Positions 16,087-26,189 of a stretch of 64,000 bases of DNA are shown one piece after another (the stretch's first letter is position 1; each line of letters opens with the position of its first letter). The stretch spans positions 372,001 to 436,000 of the forward strand of contig JACJYH010000001.1 of the NCBI GenBank assembly GCA_020636195.1, read 5' to 3'. The position numbers and the translations under genes are program-made. The stretch is from Lewinellaceae bacterium (GTDB lineage Bacteria; Bacteroidota; Bacteroidia; Chitinophagales; Saprospiraceae). The notes beneath the pieces were generated by a model. The model was not told the DNA's origin, did not search any database, and saw only the letters and a list, made by a program, of their open reading frames with translations.

Positions 16087-17778
16087 TTAAGATAAACAAC
16101 CTTTGAGAATTTCCAATGTGATGAGATAGGTAGGCTTCACCCCATCTAAACCTAAACTGCCGGAGGCGAGTGTACCTCCAGTTTCCAATGGGTTGTCTGA
16201 AGCATAATAAGCATATCTCAAATCGACATCAGGATGAATACTATGTCTTATTTTTGAAGCAGATTGAATGGCTTTTTGATAATGGGCTCCTTCCATTTCC
16301 AATCCAACAGCCTTCCAAGAAGACTTTAAAAAATAGGACAGTATATCTTTATTTTGCAATGAAGTCCCTAAGACAGTAATCATCGTTCCTTCAAAAACGC
16401 TCAAACCCGAATTTTCAAACATAGAAACAGTAAGCTTGTTCTCAAAAGGGTAGTTATCTGCTGTTCCCTCGAATACATGCGCATTTGGGATCATTATATC
16501 TCCTTTTGACCCTTGTAAAATACCTGCTTTACCCATAATGTTTACAGACTTCACATTGAAATTATGCTTGTCACCATTTGCATGTATGTATGGTTTGAGT
16601 AACTCATCCATGGTTTCATATGCTTGCTCCCCGAAAGCGTAATCCATAACAACAATGACATGTTTTTGTGAGATATCAATTTCTGCCAAGTCATCGATGA
16701 TATCCACATTTTTCAATTGAGTCGTATCAAAAATCTGTATTCCAATGTTTGTCCCGCTTGTGTCAGATAGTTTGAACATTCCATGTTTTAAGGCATAAGT
16801 TTCTACAGCATCTCTCAATTTTGCATTGGCATCTTGGCTTAGGATTTCTGATAACTGATCAAACGAATCATATTTTATTTTTTTCCCAACAGCAGCTTTA
16901 GCATACAAACAGTTCATGACCGAATGCAGGTTTGCGCTGATGATGTGTACAGGCCTATCAAACCATCCATTTTCAAAAATAACTCTCTTAATCGTGTATG
17001 CCCAACGTTCGCCATATATGTGATGACCAAGGGTTTCTCTCAGAGCCGGAGAAAAAGAAATTTCTCTATCTACTTGATTGATGTATTCATCCATACTTAA
17101 ATTACCCAGCCAATATGTAATCTCGAATAAACTATTGACCTCTGAAGCTCTTTCAAACTTCTCATATATGTCTGAAATTTCATTAAAGGTTCTTCCGAGA
17201 ATTGTATTCAAATAGGTAAAACCTACCTGTTTATTGATTTCTTCACCTTCATTGATGGAATTAACAAGTGACTCCAACATCAACCAAGTTCTATTTTTTC
17301 TACCCCGTTGGTCTAAGCTATTCCTACGGATTTTTTCAGCCTCCATGTACATAAAAGTCAGGTGTGTCAATATATCATAAATATCGCTACCACCTCGTGT
17401 CATTTCAATATACATCTGATCCGGGCCAACTCTATAGCAATTTCTCTTTCTGCGAGGAGGAATCAAAGTATCAAAATTTCCATTTTCAAATCCTTCTCTT
17501 GAAATGAGATTGACGTACCTACATTGTTCAATTCCCTTTGGCAATCTTAGAAAAATATACAAAAGTCCGTCCAATTCTACTTTTTCTTCGTCATTGATAG
17601 ATCCATAGATTTCAGGTTTTAATGACTGCATAGCAGAGATCATGGATTCACCAGAAACACCTAACGGTTTGTAACCACCACGCATAAACAAATGTCGCAT
17701 GGTGATGTATAAGCGCTGGATGGCATTCCTAGAAATATGGGCTTGAGAAGGGATGTTGGCTATGTTGCCTAAATTCAT
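16087..17778 (-). CDS. DUF6909-type protein with nucleosidase-like C-terminal region
   Basis: A 563-residue cytosolic protein, conserved in Bacteroidota to my memory and annotated there only as DUF6909. The N-terminal half is helical (MRHLFMRGGYKPLGVSGESM, then a PPRRKRNCYRVGPDQMYIEM segment). The C-terminal 200 residues resemble the purine nucleoside phosphorylase/MTA-SAH nucleosidase fold: VVMDYAFGEQAYE, IMGKAGILQGSKGDIMIPN (like the GxAGxL...GDIVI motif), AVGLEMEGAHY (like VDMExAA, the ribose-binding Glu), and AYYASDNPLETGG (like the catalytic SD). That relationship is my inference. The ATG at 17778 is preferred to an upstream TTG at 17799. Confidence 0.7.
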   Translation of the reverse strand: MNLGNIANIPSQAHISRNAIQRLYITMRHLFMRGGYKPLGVSGESMISAMQSLKPEIYGSINDEEKVELDGLLYIFLRLPKGIEQCRYVNLISREGFENGNFDTLIPPRRKRNCYRVGPDQMYIEMTRGGSDIYDILTHLTFMYMEAEKIRRNSLDQRGRKNRTWLMLESLVNSINEGEEINKQVGFTYLNTILGRTFNEISDIYEKFERASEVNSLFEITYWLGNLSMDEYINQVDREISFSPALRETLGHHIYGERWAYTIKRVIFENGWFDRPVHIISANLHSVMNCLYAKAAVGKKIKYDSFDQLSEILSQDANAKLRDAVETYALKHGMFKLSDTSGTNIGIQIFDTTQLKNVDIIDDLAEIDISQKHVIVVMDYAFGEQAYETMDELLKPYIHANGDKHNFNVKSVNIMGKAGILQGSKGDIMIPNAHVFEGTADNYPFENKLTVSMFENSGLSVFEGTMITVLGTSLQNKDILSYFLKSSWKAVGLEMEGAHYQKAIQSASKIRHSIHPDVDLRYAYYASDNPLETGGTLASGSLGLDGVKPTYLITLEILKGCLS

Positions 17779-17876
17779 TTTTACTTTATTACAACACAAA
17801 AATCAAGCCACGAAATTATACATATATATACTATTTTAATACTCTTGGACGAAAATATATGAATGAAAGATAGATT

Positions 17877-18641
17877 TTATTCAGGAACGGAGATTAATTC
17901 AAAAGGGTATCCGACGTTTACCAGTGATAAACCCTGAGGATAAGCCAATTTATGATATTTATATTGAAAATCGCCTTTTATAACATCTGAAAATGATTTC
18001 AATGATAATTGTTTAAAACCTACAGCTATTACATATCCCATTATCATTCTAATCATTGACTTCAAAAACCTGTTTGCGGTAAATGTGATGTGGATTTCTC
18101 TTTCTTTCGGAAAATACTGTAATGAAGTTTTAGATATATGGCATATCGTATTGTTATGCCTGAGTGGAGTTCTGCACAAGTGATAAAAATCAGAGCAATC
18201 TTGAATCAAATGAACCGCTTCAGTCATTTGGTCTATGGATGATGATGGTATGGGATAGTACGTTGCAAAATTTAACTTTTGAGGCAATTTATCCAATGAA
18301 ATTTTATACACATACGTCCTAGAAATAGCACTATATCTGACATGAGCATTTTGGTTGACCATATATATGTTTTGTAGTGATATTTCTTTTGGTAAAATTC
18401 TATTTATTTTGTGAATAAAAAATTTTGTTAAATTCTGATGCGTATTGAGCTGTGCATAAAAATGATGGGCATGAACACCTGCATCTGTACGTCCACAACC
18501 CACGATTGTTACCCGTTCCTTCAAAATGAGTGAGACGCTATTTTCTATTGTTTCTTGAACAGAAGGTTTTTTCGCATTTATATTTCTTTGCCATCCACAA
18601 AAATTTGTTCCATCAAAAGACAGCTCTAAGAAATATCTCAT
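17877..18641 (-). CDS. truA: tRNA pseudouridine(38-40) synthase
   Basis: A 254-residue TruA, which isomerises U38-U40 in the anticodon arm. The catalytic Asp is in GCGRTDAGVHAH near residue 52; SYDGTNFCGWQRN-type start (here LSFDGTNFCGWQRN) and the late FTANRFLKSMIRMIMG with the conserved FLxxMVR core are present. It lies 16 bp downstream of the T9SS type B protein gene and may be read through from it. Confidence 0.95.
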   Translation of the reverse strand: MRYFLELSFDGTNFCGWQRNINAKKPSVQETIENSVSLILKERVTIVGCGRTDAGVHAHHFYAQLNTHQNLTKFFIHKINRILPKEISLQNIYMVNQNAHVRYSAISRTYVYKISLDKLPQKLNFATYYPIPSSSIDQMTEAVHLIQDCSDFYHLCRTPLRHNNTICHISKTSLQYFPKEREIHITFTANRFLKSMIRMIMGYVIAVGFKQLSLKSFSDVIKGDFQYKYHKLAYPQGLSLVNVGYPFELISVPE

Positions 18642-18657
18642 TTGAAGGTGGATGGTT

Positions 18658-21003
18658 TTATCTTATAATTTGAAGATCTCCTTTATTTAGAACGATTCTA
18701 TCATCCAAATATGCGACCAATGCTATCCAAGCGTAAACACCTTGAGAAAGTGGTTGCCCATTAAATGTGGTGTTCCAATCCAGATCAATTAACCCAATTT
18801 CTAAATTCTCTTTTTGGAAAACCAAGTTTCCCCAACGATCGTAAATCTTCAAATATAATATTTCTTTGACATCTTTTCCGGCATAGTATCTTATATAATC
18901 GTTGACCCTATCTTCATTTGGAGTATAAATATTGGAAATGATAAAGCTATTCGTTTTTTCAACATTGACAATGACTTCAGAACGGGTCATACAGCCATCA
19001 TCTGAAGTTGCTGTGATTGTATAAGTAGTGTTAAAGTATGGAAATAAAACTGGATCAAGACAATCGATGCAGGAAATGTTTTCATTTGGCGACCAAATCA
19101 CTTCTGAGTTATTTGGCGACACGCCAATATTAACCTGAATCTCATCTCCTAAATTTATATTTACTATACTGTCAGGGTTGAATATTGATGGTATTATTAC
19201 TCCATCTAATGTATCTTGAAAGGTAGAAATGCAGCCATTGTCATCTTTAGCAAAAATAGTATAAATACCGGCGGAAAGGCCAGAATAACTTTGGGTGAAA
19301 GAAAAACCACCTTGATTTAATGCAAAGGAATATGGTGGCACACCGCCGACTGCAGTGATCGGATCAATACTTCCGTTATTGGGATAATTACAATCAATTT
19401 GATTGAATACAGCAGTGATACCCAATGGTTCTGGTCCAATTATTTCTTCTTCAAAAACATATGGGCAGCTGTGGCTATCAGTAATCGAAATGGTATAAGT
19501 ACCTACCGATAGATTTTGGATTGATGAATTTATCACATTGCCACCCGAAGAAGTGATGTTGTACGGAGGCGTTCCTCCTGATATTGTCATGTCTATTTTA
19601 CCGTTATTTTCCCCGAAACAAGAAATATTGTATCCCGAGTAATCTGATAAAGACGTTGTTTTTGAAATAGATGATGGCCTTGTAATTTCTACGTGTTCTA
19701 CGATTTCATTTCCAAAATCATCATTTATAAAAATCTGGTAAAAACCGTAAGGTAAATTTCCAATGGTAGTGACCGCGTTTAACTGTGAAATAGTTCCAAC
19801 GTTTTTTTGGTCATTGCTCAATAAATTTATGATTTCATAATGCAATGGAGGAGTACCGGAAAGCGCCCGAAATTCTAATCTCCCATCTGAAGTATCATAG
19901 CATGTAGTAGAAGTGGGAATAGCAGACATCGTAATATTACAGTCTATGGCAGTTACATTGACGTCAAAGTATGTGTCACATGCATTTTCGTGTGGTACGA
20001 TGGAAGAATATTGACCCATCATTGTATATAAACTACCATTGAACATCAGAGTATCTCCTTGACAGATTATGACATGGAGACTATCGGTCACTTTGTCTTG
20101 AATAGTAAGCGTAAGTTCAATTATGGAATCACATCCATATACCGATTGAAACGGAAGCGTATATACACCAGTACTTTTTAATGTATCGTTATTATAAACA
20201 GCATATTTCCCATAACACAAAGTATCAGATTGAGACATTTTGACGGGTTCATGAACAGTAACTTTTTTACAATTTCTGGGAGAAGTATCACACACATTGG
20301 ATGCTTCAGAACAAATCGTATAAGTACCGCTATTTGCAAAAGTCTTTGTGAAATTTAATCCTTGGCTGACATACTGACCATCCACTATCCAATCATAAAT
20401 GATGGCTCCGAATAATGGAGTTACAGAGCAATCTATAGATTCACCTAAGCATATATCAGAAGGAATTTGTACTTGGGGCATAGTATCTAGTGGAGAAACC
20501 TTTGTGGAACCTTCCATGACTTTTATGAGGTAGTCACACACATCATTGTTATTTCCATCCATTACAAAATAATAATGCTGACCGATGACTAATGGTTTGG
20601 TGTTTGAGAATTTTGCCGTAATATTGGGTCTGATATCAGTATTACAGTTGGACACCAATTCAAAATTCATGCAATCTAAACTCTCATAAATGCCAACTTC
20701 AAGTCCGTGAGTTAATTTACAATTTGTTGGTGTAACTGTGATTGTTAAATCTGTGGTACCTGCAATAAATCCAATCCACTGCATATGATGAACGACTGAA
20801 GTACAAAATCCGGGCGGCGCTTCACCTGTTATATTGCTGTCATTTCTTCCTACAAAGCCATCAATATCACATATTATGCACGACTCAAGACAAGTAGAAG
20901 TCATCATCGCCGGATTCCCACAAATAGGTGGTTTGAACTGCTGAGAATTAGCAACATTAGTGCTAAATAAGATGCATATAATTAGGTAAAATGTATATTT
21001 CAT
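18658..21003 (-). CDS. T9SS type B surface protein with SprB-like repeats
   Basis: About 781 residues after an ATG at 21003; an upstream TTG at 21027 is less likely. The signal peptide ends around TNVANSQQ. The N-terminal region is Cys-rich (PICGNPAMMTSTCLESCIICD). A PKD-like segment follows (YDWIVDGQYVSQGLNF ... CSEASNVCD). Three SprB-type repeats start with GTPPLHY, GGTPPYNIT and GGVPPYSFA and end in (D/N)xxGC- or CP-type turns. The last 95 residues (ISNIYTPNEDRVNDYIRYY ... LKIYDRWGNLVFQ ... LSQGVYAWIALV) are the gliding-motility-associated C-terminal (type B) sorting domain. It is exported by T9SS and probably kept on the cell surface as an adhesin. Confidence 0.9.
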   Translation of the reverse strand: MKYTFYLIICILFSTNVANSQQFKPPICGNPAMMTSTCLESCIICDIDGFVGRNDSNITGEAPPGFCTSVVHHMQWIGFIAGTTDLTITVTPTNCKLTHGLEVGIYESLDCMNFELVSNCNTDIRPNITAKFSNTKPLVIGQHYYFVMDGNNNDVCDYLIKVMEGSTKVSPLDTMPQVQIPSDICLGESIDCSVTPLFGAIIYDWIVDGQYVSQGLNFTKTFANSGTYTICSEASNVCDTSPRNCKKVTVHEPVKMSQSDTLCYGKYAVYNNDTLKSTGVYTLPFQSVYGCDSIIELTLTIQDKVTDSLHVIICQGDTLMFNGSLYTMMGQYSSIVPHENACDTYFDVNVTAIDCNITMSAIPTSTTCYDTSDGRLEFRALSGTPPLHYEIINLLSNDQKNVGTISQLNAVTTIGNLPYGFYQIFINDDFGNEIVEHVEITRPSSISKTTSLSDYSGYNISCFGENNGKIDMTISGGTPPYNITSSGGNVINSSIQNLSVGTYTISITDSHSCPYVFEEEIIGPEPLGITAVFNQIDCNYPNNGSIDPITAVGGVPPYSFALNQGGFSFTQSYSGLSAGIYTIFAKDDNGCISTFQDTLDGVIIPSIFNPDSIVNINLGDEIQVNIGVSPNNSEVIWSPNENISCIDCLDPVLFPYFNTTYTITATSDDGCMTRSEVIVNVEKTNSFIISNIYTPNEDRVNDYIRYYAGKDVKEILYLKIYDRWGNLVFQKENLEIGLIDLDWNTTFNGQPLSQGVYAWIALVAYLDDRIVLNKGDLQIIR

Positions 21004-21085
21004 GACCAAAATTTTGAAAGTTGGCAATCAAGCCTAATGTTCAAAGCATGTTCATTCTGTTTTGTACCTAAAACTCTGCAAGAAT

Positions 21086-22129
21086 TTATTCTGCGTCCGA
21101 TTCATCGGCGTCTCCGGAATCAACTTGACCTGGATGGTATTTCTCCTTGATGCGTTTTTCAATTTCCAATGCCAACTCTGGATTATCAGCGAAAAATTGT
21201 TTTGCGGCTTCTCTACCTTGCGCAATTTTAGTGCCTTCATAAGAAAACCATGAACCACTTTTTTGTAATATGTCGGTTTCAACTCCTAAATCCACGATTT
21301 CTCCGGTTTTAGAAATTCCTTCTCCAAACATTATATCAAAAGTAGCAACCCTAAATGGTGGTGCCAATTTATTTTTAACTACTTTTACTTTGACTGGATT
21401 TCCTACAACATTGCCATCCTTATCTTTTATGGCAGTCCCGGATTTCCTAATATCCAATCGGATGGATGCGTAGAACTTCAGTGCATTTCCACCGGTGGTG
21501 GTTTCGGGGTTTCCGAACATGACACCAATTTTTTCTCTCAATTGGTTTATAAAAATACAACAACATCCGGTTCTTCCAATGGTGGCCGTCAGCTTTCTCA
21601 ATGCTTGAGACATGAGGCGAGCTTGGAGCCCCATTTTCGAATCGCCCATTTCTCCTTCTATTTCGCTTCTTGGAACCAATGCAGCGACGGAGTCGATAAC
21701 GATGATGTCGATGGCACCCGAACGAATCAAGTTTTCAGCGATTTCCAATGCTTGTTCTCCATTATCCGGTTGTGAAATCAGTAACTGATCAATGTCAACG
21801 CCTAGATTCTGAGCATAAAACCGATCAAAAGCGTGCTCTGCGTCAATAAAAGCAGCGATACCACCTTGTTTTTGTGATTCAGCGATCGCATGGATGGCGA
21901 GTGATGTTTTTCCTGATGATTCGGGTCCATAGATTTCTACGATCCTTCCTTTTGGAAAACCATTGATACCTAATGCGATATCCAATCCCAAAGAGCCTGT
22001 TGGAATGGTTTCTGCATGGATGACTTGTTTGTCTCCCAGACGCATAAGAGTTCCTTTTCCATAAGTTTTATCTATTTTGTCCATGGTTAGGGCTAATGCC
22101 TTCATTTTTTCATCTCTTTCTTTGGACAT
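21086..22129 (-). CDS. recA: Recombinase A
   Basis: A 347-residue RecA: the Walker A is GPESSGKT near residue 68, Walker B is IIVIDSVAALVPRSEI, loop L1 is GDSKMGLQARLMSQALRKL, and loop L2 is around FINQLREKIGVMFGNPETTTGG. It ends with the usual acidic tail (DSGDADESDAE). It mediates homologous strand exchange and LexA/UmuD-type co-protease activation. No lexA or recX adjoins. A perfect -7 element lies 54 bases upstream. I saw no SOS-like palindrome in the 119-bp upstream gap. Confidence 0.98.
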   Translation of the reverse strand: MSKERDEKMKALALTMDKIDKTYGKGTLMRLGDKQVIHAETIPTGSLGLDIALGINGFPKGRIVEIYGPESSGKTSLAIHAIAESQKQGGIAAFIDAEHAFDRFYAQNLGVDIDQLLISQPDNGEQALEIAENLIRSGAIDIIVIDSVAALVPRSEIEGEMGDSKMGLQARLMSQALRKLTATIGRTGCCCIFINQLREKIGVMFGNPETTTGGNALKFYASIRLDIRKSGTAIKDKDGNVVGNPVKVKVVKNKLAPPFRVATFDIMFGEGISKTGEIVDLGVETDILQKSGSWFSYEGTKIAQGREAAKQFFADNPELALEIEKRIKEKYHPGQVDSGDADESDAE

Positions 22130-22182
22130 ATTTTATATATTAAAATGTTTAATTAAAATTTACTCAATCATTAATGTAGCTA

Positions 22183-22190
22183 CAAAGGTA
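22183..22190 (-). promoter_or_regulatory. -7 element TACCTTTG upstream of recA
   Basis: A perfect TAnnTTTG on the minus strand in the recA-DUF4290 gap, 54 bases from the recA start codon. No clear TTG lies 19-21 bases further upstream. It suggests recA has its own promoter although it lies behind the glmS-DUF4290 genes. Confidence 0.5.
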
Positions 22191-22248
22191 TAAAATACTC
22201 GACATTCTTTATCAGGGAGCCGAAATATTTACTTAAAACAAAGATTTA

Positions 22249-22914
22249 TTACCTTCTCCTTTTATTAGGCATAGGTCGATTCTTGTTCTTGTTTTTCGGT
22301 TTTGGTTTTCCTTTATTTACTAATGGATTGACATTTGGCAAGGAGTTTTTATAGTTTACTTGTATAGTATGGTCATCATCTACAGAGAGCTGATTGTTTG
22401 ACATCACTGCAAGATCGGAAATGATGATATCATCAGAAACAAAATGTTCTTTGTTCCAAGTACGATATGATAATTTCATGTAAGACAAGATAGTTTCAAC
22501 AAAACCTTGCTTGATGGGTCCTTCTTCCATTTTAAGCGCCTTGTCTATCATTTCACGGATATTAAACCCGTAATGTCTCCATTTAAATTCATGTTGAGGA
22601 TAAGGTACCCTATCCGGACGCAAAGAATTATCTTCTTCGGTAGGTTTATCTCCAAATGGATTATCTACATCGAGATCATAGTCTGCCATTTTAAATACAT
22701 GGCGCCAGAGCTTTTGTTTATATTCGTGGATGTTTTTGACCTGCGGATTGAGTTGGTTGATGATTTCAACGATATATTCAATAATAGCTTGTCTTTCTTC
22801 TTTCGATTCTCTGGTTTTAGCGTACTGTACCAATTTTTGAATAGATCTTCCATATTCTGAATAGATGAGATTTTCTCTCATGGAATTATACTCTAAACCT
22901 AATGACTTTTTCAT
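22249..22914 (-). CDS. DUF4290-family protein
   Basis: A 221-residue cytosolic protein typical of the Bacteroidota family DUF4290. Conserved-looking features are LEYNSMRENLIYSEYGRSIQ at the start, KLWRHVFKMADYDLDVDNPFG, and RHYGFNIREMIDKAL. The C-terminus is a low-complexity basic tail (GKPKPKNKNKNRPMPNKRRR) that could bind nucleic acid. No function is known. The 13-bp gap to glmS upstream implies co-transcription. Confidence 0.82.
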   Translation of the reverse strand: MKKSLGLEYNSMRENLIYSEYGRSIQKLVQYAKTRESKEERQAIIEYIVEIINQLNPQVKNIHEYKQKLWRHVFKMADYDLDVDNPFGDKPTEEDNSLRPDRVPYPQHEFKWRHYGFNIREMIDKALKMEEGPIKQGFVETILSYMKLSYRTWNKEHFVSDDIIISDLAVMSNNQLSVDDDHTIQVNYKNSLPNVNPLVNKGKPKPKNKNKNRPMPNKRRR

Positions 22915-22927
22915 AAAAATATTATAT

Positions 22928-24766
22928 TTATTCTACTGTTACGGATTTGGCTAAATTTCTTGGTTGATCAACATCGCATCCTCTCATCAGAGCTATATGG
23001 TATGATAGTAACTGGAGAGGAATGACGGATAATAGTGGTGTAAGAGGCTCTTCTGTTTCAGGAATTTCAATGCAATAATCAGACATTTCCTTTATTTTTA
23101 CATCACCCTCTGTCACAATCGAAATTACAACTGCTTTTCGAGCTTTTACCTCTTGTATATTTGAAATTATTTTATCGTATGCCGATTTATTAGTTGCAAT
23201 GAAGATTACAGGCATGTTTTCGTCAATCAATGCTATTGGCCCATGTTTCATTTCTGCAGCAGGATAACCCTCGGCATGGATATAGGAAATCTCTTTAAGC
23301 TTTAATGCACCTTCCAAAGCTACAGGGAAGTTATAGCCTCTTCCCAAATACAGAGCATTCATCATGTCTTTAAGCTCACCTGCTATAAACTTGATTAAAT
23401 CATTTTGTTGAAGAACCTTTTCAACCTTAGCAGGGATGTTTTCTAATGCAATGATCAGTTGGTGAAAATAGTCACTGTTGATGGTGCCCCTTAAATGTCC
23501 AAGGTTTATTGCCATCAATGTCAACACAGTGAGTTGACTAGTAAATGCTTTTGTTGATGCCACGCCTATTTCAGGGCCTGCATGTATATAGGATCCGCAA
23601 TCTGTAATTCTTGAAATGGATGAGCCGACAACGTTGACAATGCCATAAACCAAGGCACCTTTTTCTTTTGCAAGTTCTATTGCTGCTAATGTATCAGCTG
23701 TCTCCCCTGATTGTGAAATAGCCACTACAACATCTTTTTCTGATATTATCGGATTTCTATACCGAAGTTCAGATGCATATTCTACTTCAACCGGAATTCT
23801 AGCTAATTCTTCGATTAAATATTCTGCCACTAACGCAGAGTGCCAGGATGTACCACAAGCTGCAAAAATGATTCTTTTTGCGTTCATTATCCTTTTTATG
23901 AAAGGTGTCATACCTCCTAATACAACCCAACCTTCTTCAGAATTGATCCGGCCTCTCATACTTTCTTTTATAGTAGTAGGTTGTTGGTATATTTCTTTCA
24001 ACATAAAGTGTTCATATCCTTCCCTTTCTAACTCTTCTAGCTTAAGATCTAGTTCTTGAACTGCATGATTTTGAACTTGGTTTTGAAGGTTTTTTATTTC
24101 GTAAGTCCCATCTCTATGCACGGTGACTATATCTTCGTCATTGAGATAAATGACTTTATTGGTGTATTTAATTATTGGAGATGCGTCTGACGCCAAAAAA
24201 TATTCATCTTCTCCCACGCCTAAAACTAATGGGCTCGACTTTCTGGCACCCACCATAATATTGGGGTCGTTTTTATCAATTACCACAATCGCGTATGCAC
24301 CAACAGCCCTTTCTAATGCACTTCTCACAGCATCTGTCAATGACAAATTATCTCGAGTTTGATACTCTTCTATGAGGTGAGCGAGCACTTCTGTATCGGT
24401 CTCACTGATGAAAGTATGGCCTATTCTTTCCAAGGCTTTTTTCAAAACAGCATAATTTTCAATAATGCCATTATGGATCAATGATATTCTATTGTTTCCG
24501 GAATTGTGGGGATGTGCATTGATATCGTCAGGTTTTCCATGTGTAGCCCATCGGGTGTGGCCTATACCTAAGGTTCCATCGACATTATTTAAAAGTGATT
24601 CTTCTTCCAGGTTAGATACTTTACCTTTTTTCTTAACTGTAACCAAGTCGCCATTCAAAATTGTCAATCCTGCACTGTCATAACCTCTGTATTCCAATCT
24701 TTTTAAACCCTCAATAATGATAGGATATGCTGGTTTGTTTCCAATATATGCTACAATTCCACACAT
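22928..24766 (-). CDS. glmS: Glutamine-fructose-6-phosphate aminotransferase (isomerizing)
   Basis: A 612-residue GlmS, making glucosamine-6-phosphate from fructose-6-phosphate and glutamine, the entry step to peptidoglycan and LPS amino sugars. The N-terminal glutaminase domain starts with the nucleophile Cys2 (CGIVAYIGN) and has GHTRWATHG and the RxxSPLVLG segment. Two SIS domains follow: ACGTSWHSA, SQSGETADTLAA, STKAFTSQ, and the C-terminal LKEISYIHAEGYPAAEMKHG and DQPRNLAKSVTVE. No glmS ribozyme is seen in the 29-bp leader; in this phylum none would be expected. Confidence 0.98.
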   Translation of the reverse strand: MCGIVAYIGNKPAYPIIIEGLKRLEYRGYDSAGLTILNGDLVTVKKKGKVSNLEEESLLNNVDGTLGIGHTRWATHGKPDDINAHPHNSGNNRISLIHNGIIENYAVLKKALERIGHTFISETDTEVLAHLIEEYQTRDNLSLTDAVRSALERAVGAYAIVVIDKNDPNIMVGARKSSPLVLGVGEDEYFLASDASPIIKYTNKVIYLNDEDIVTVHRDGTYEIKNLQNQVQNHAVQELDLKLEELEREGYEHFMLKEIYQQPTTIKESMRGRINSEEGWVVLGGMTPFIKRIMNAKRIIFAACGTSWHSALVAEYLIEELARIPVEVEYASELRYRNPIISEKDVVVAISQSGETADTLAAIELAKEKGALVYGIVNVVGSSISRITDCGSYIHAGPEIGVASTKAFTSQLTVLTLMAINLGHLRGTINSDYFHQLIIALENIPAKVEKVLQQNDLIKFIAGELKDMMNALYLGRGYNFPVALEGALKLKEISYIHAEGYPAAEMKHGPIALIDENMPVIFIATNKSAYDKIISNIQEVKARKAVVISIVTEGDVKIKEMSDYCIEIPETEEPLTPLLSVIPLQLLSYHIALMRGCDVDQPRNLAKSVTVE

Positions 24767-24795
24767 AAATTTCTACAATTTATATTTTACTAAAA

Positions 24796-26154
24796 CTATT
24801 TCTCTGTATAGATTATACGTAACTTCATGGGTTTGGTTGCATGATGTGGTCCGTAAATAATGGCTTTCTTAGGGTTTTCAGATGAATTCGATGTCGATAA
24901 TATGATACTTGGGTCTGAAATATCGCCGGATAAATAACTTTTTATATGATTAGTGATATTTATCTTATAAACAGAAGTTCCGTCACTTTGGATTTCAGGA
25001 TTGCCACCTAAAATATTTTTTACAGCTGTCAATCCTGAACCAATAATTCTATTGAAATCTTCTATAAAGACCATTTTTCCGTCTTTTTCACGGAGTGCTA
25101 ATATTTGTGTTGGTGGTGAATACCCAAGAGAGGTCGATAAGTCAGCCACAGAAAATTCAAGAATGACCTGATTGATGATTTTGGTTTTTAGTAAGCTTAG
25201 GTCATCAAACAATACTTTAGTATTACTTCCACCCAAACCTTCTATATAACTCTCCATGCTAGAAATCAAGGTATCTTTTAATGCCATTGACAATTTGCTG
25301 CTTTGTTTATCGTGCAAAATGGTATTAATAGTTTTTGAATTTAGGAAATATGTATATTCCCTTTTTACTGTGTCCGATACAGTATAATACAAAACTAATT
25401 TATTTGTAAACCGTGCACCGGAAAGAGAAGCATCATTGAAATTGAAGCCAATGAAGGAATTTGAATTGTTATTTGTTTTAATACACAATCCTCTAAATAA
25501 TGTGCTAAATTCTGTATCAGATTCTGCAGCTGCCGCGTTTTCAAAAATAGATTTTCCAAATTCATCATCCAACCGTGCCCTGAAGTGTGGTGACAATTTC
25601 ACAAGTTTATTTGAATCTCGACTTGTGACATAAATAGAATCTAAATTATTGAGCTTCATGTCTCTACTAAAAATGGGTAAATCTTCTAACGGTATGTCAA
25701 TGTTGCTGTAAACGCTATCTGATTCGGGAAATGCACTTTTTATCTGGAAAATATCAATATGTTGGTATGCCAAATTTTTGTTTGGATAAAAACCCAAACT
25801 ATCAAATTGTAACAATAAAACTAGGGAGTCAAATTGTTTTGGCTCCAGTATATCGCCATAATTTGCCTTTGTTGAGCCCATTTGAAAAGTGAGAAAAAGA
25901 TCAGACTGCACACTACCAAAATCAGAATCTTTTAAATGTCCTACCATGTAGGTTTGATTATCAATGCCTTTATAATATGTAATTATTCGATGGGTATCCA
26001 ATGTGATAGTTTTCATAGGAAAATCAGCAGAGTAACCGATCAAAATTTTCTCATCTTTCAAAAGATCGCTACCAACATCTATCGATTGCTGACAATTTGA
26101 ATACAATAATATTGTCCATAATAAAATGGTACATCTAAAGATATTTGACCGCAT
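24796..26154 (-). CDS. DUF4270-family lipoprotein
   Basis: A 452-residue exported protein. The signal peptide ends in a lipobox-like LLYSNC with the Cys about 21 residues from the ATG at 26154; a TTG at 26172 is the alternative start. The beginning of the mature protein (DVGSDLLKDEKILIGYSADF, then YLMGHLKD-like YMVGHLKDSDFGSV) is the hallmark of DUF4270, a family of large outer-membrane lipoproteins in Bacteroidota. Its conserved position between a GlgA-like protein and glmS is typical of the phylum. Function is unknown. Confidence 0.82.
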   Translation of the reverse strand: MRSNIFRCTILLWTILLYSNCQQSIDVGSDLLKDEKILIGYSADFPMKTITLDTHRIITYYKGIDNQTYMVGHLKDSDFGSVQSDLFLTFQMGSTKANYGDILEPKQFDSLVLLLQFDSLGFYPNKNLAYQHIDIFQIKSAFPESDSVYSNIDIPLEDLPIFSRDMKLNNLDSIYVTSRDSNKLVKLSPHFRARLDDEFGKSIFENAAAAESDTEFSTLFRGLCIKTNNNSNSFIGFNFNDASLSGARFTNKLVLYYTVSDTVKREYTYFLNSKTINTILHDKQSSKLSMALKDTLISSMESYIEGLGGSNTKVLFDDLSLLKTKIINQVILEFSVADLSTSLGYSPPTQILALREKDGKMVFIEDFNRIIGSGLTAVKNILGGNPEIQSDGTSVYKINITNHIKSYLSGDISDPSIILSTSNSSENPKKAIIYGPHHATKPMKLRIIYTEK

Positions 26155-26189
26155 TGAAAGAATGGTTTTCAAAGTATTAAAATAGGAAT

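Noticed and set aside
22130..22248. SOS/LexA box upstream of recA
   Set aside because: No palindromic LexA-like site is visible; only a promoter -7 element.
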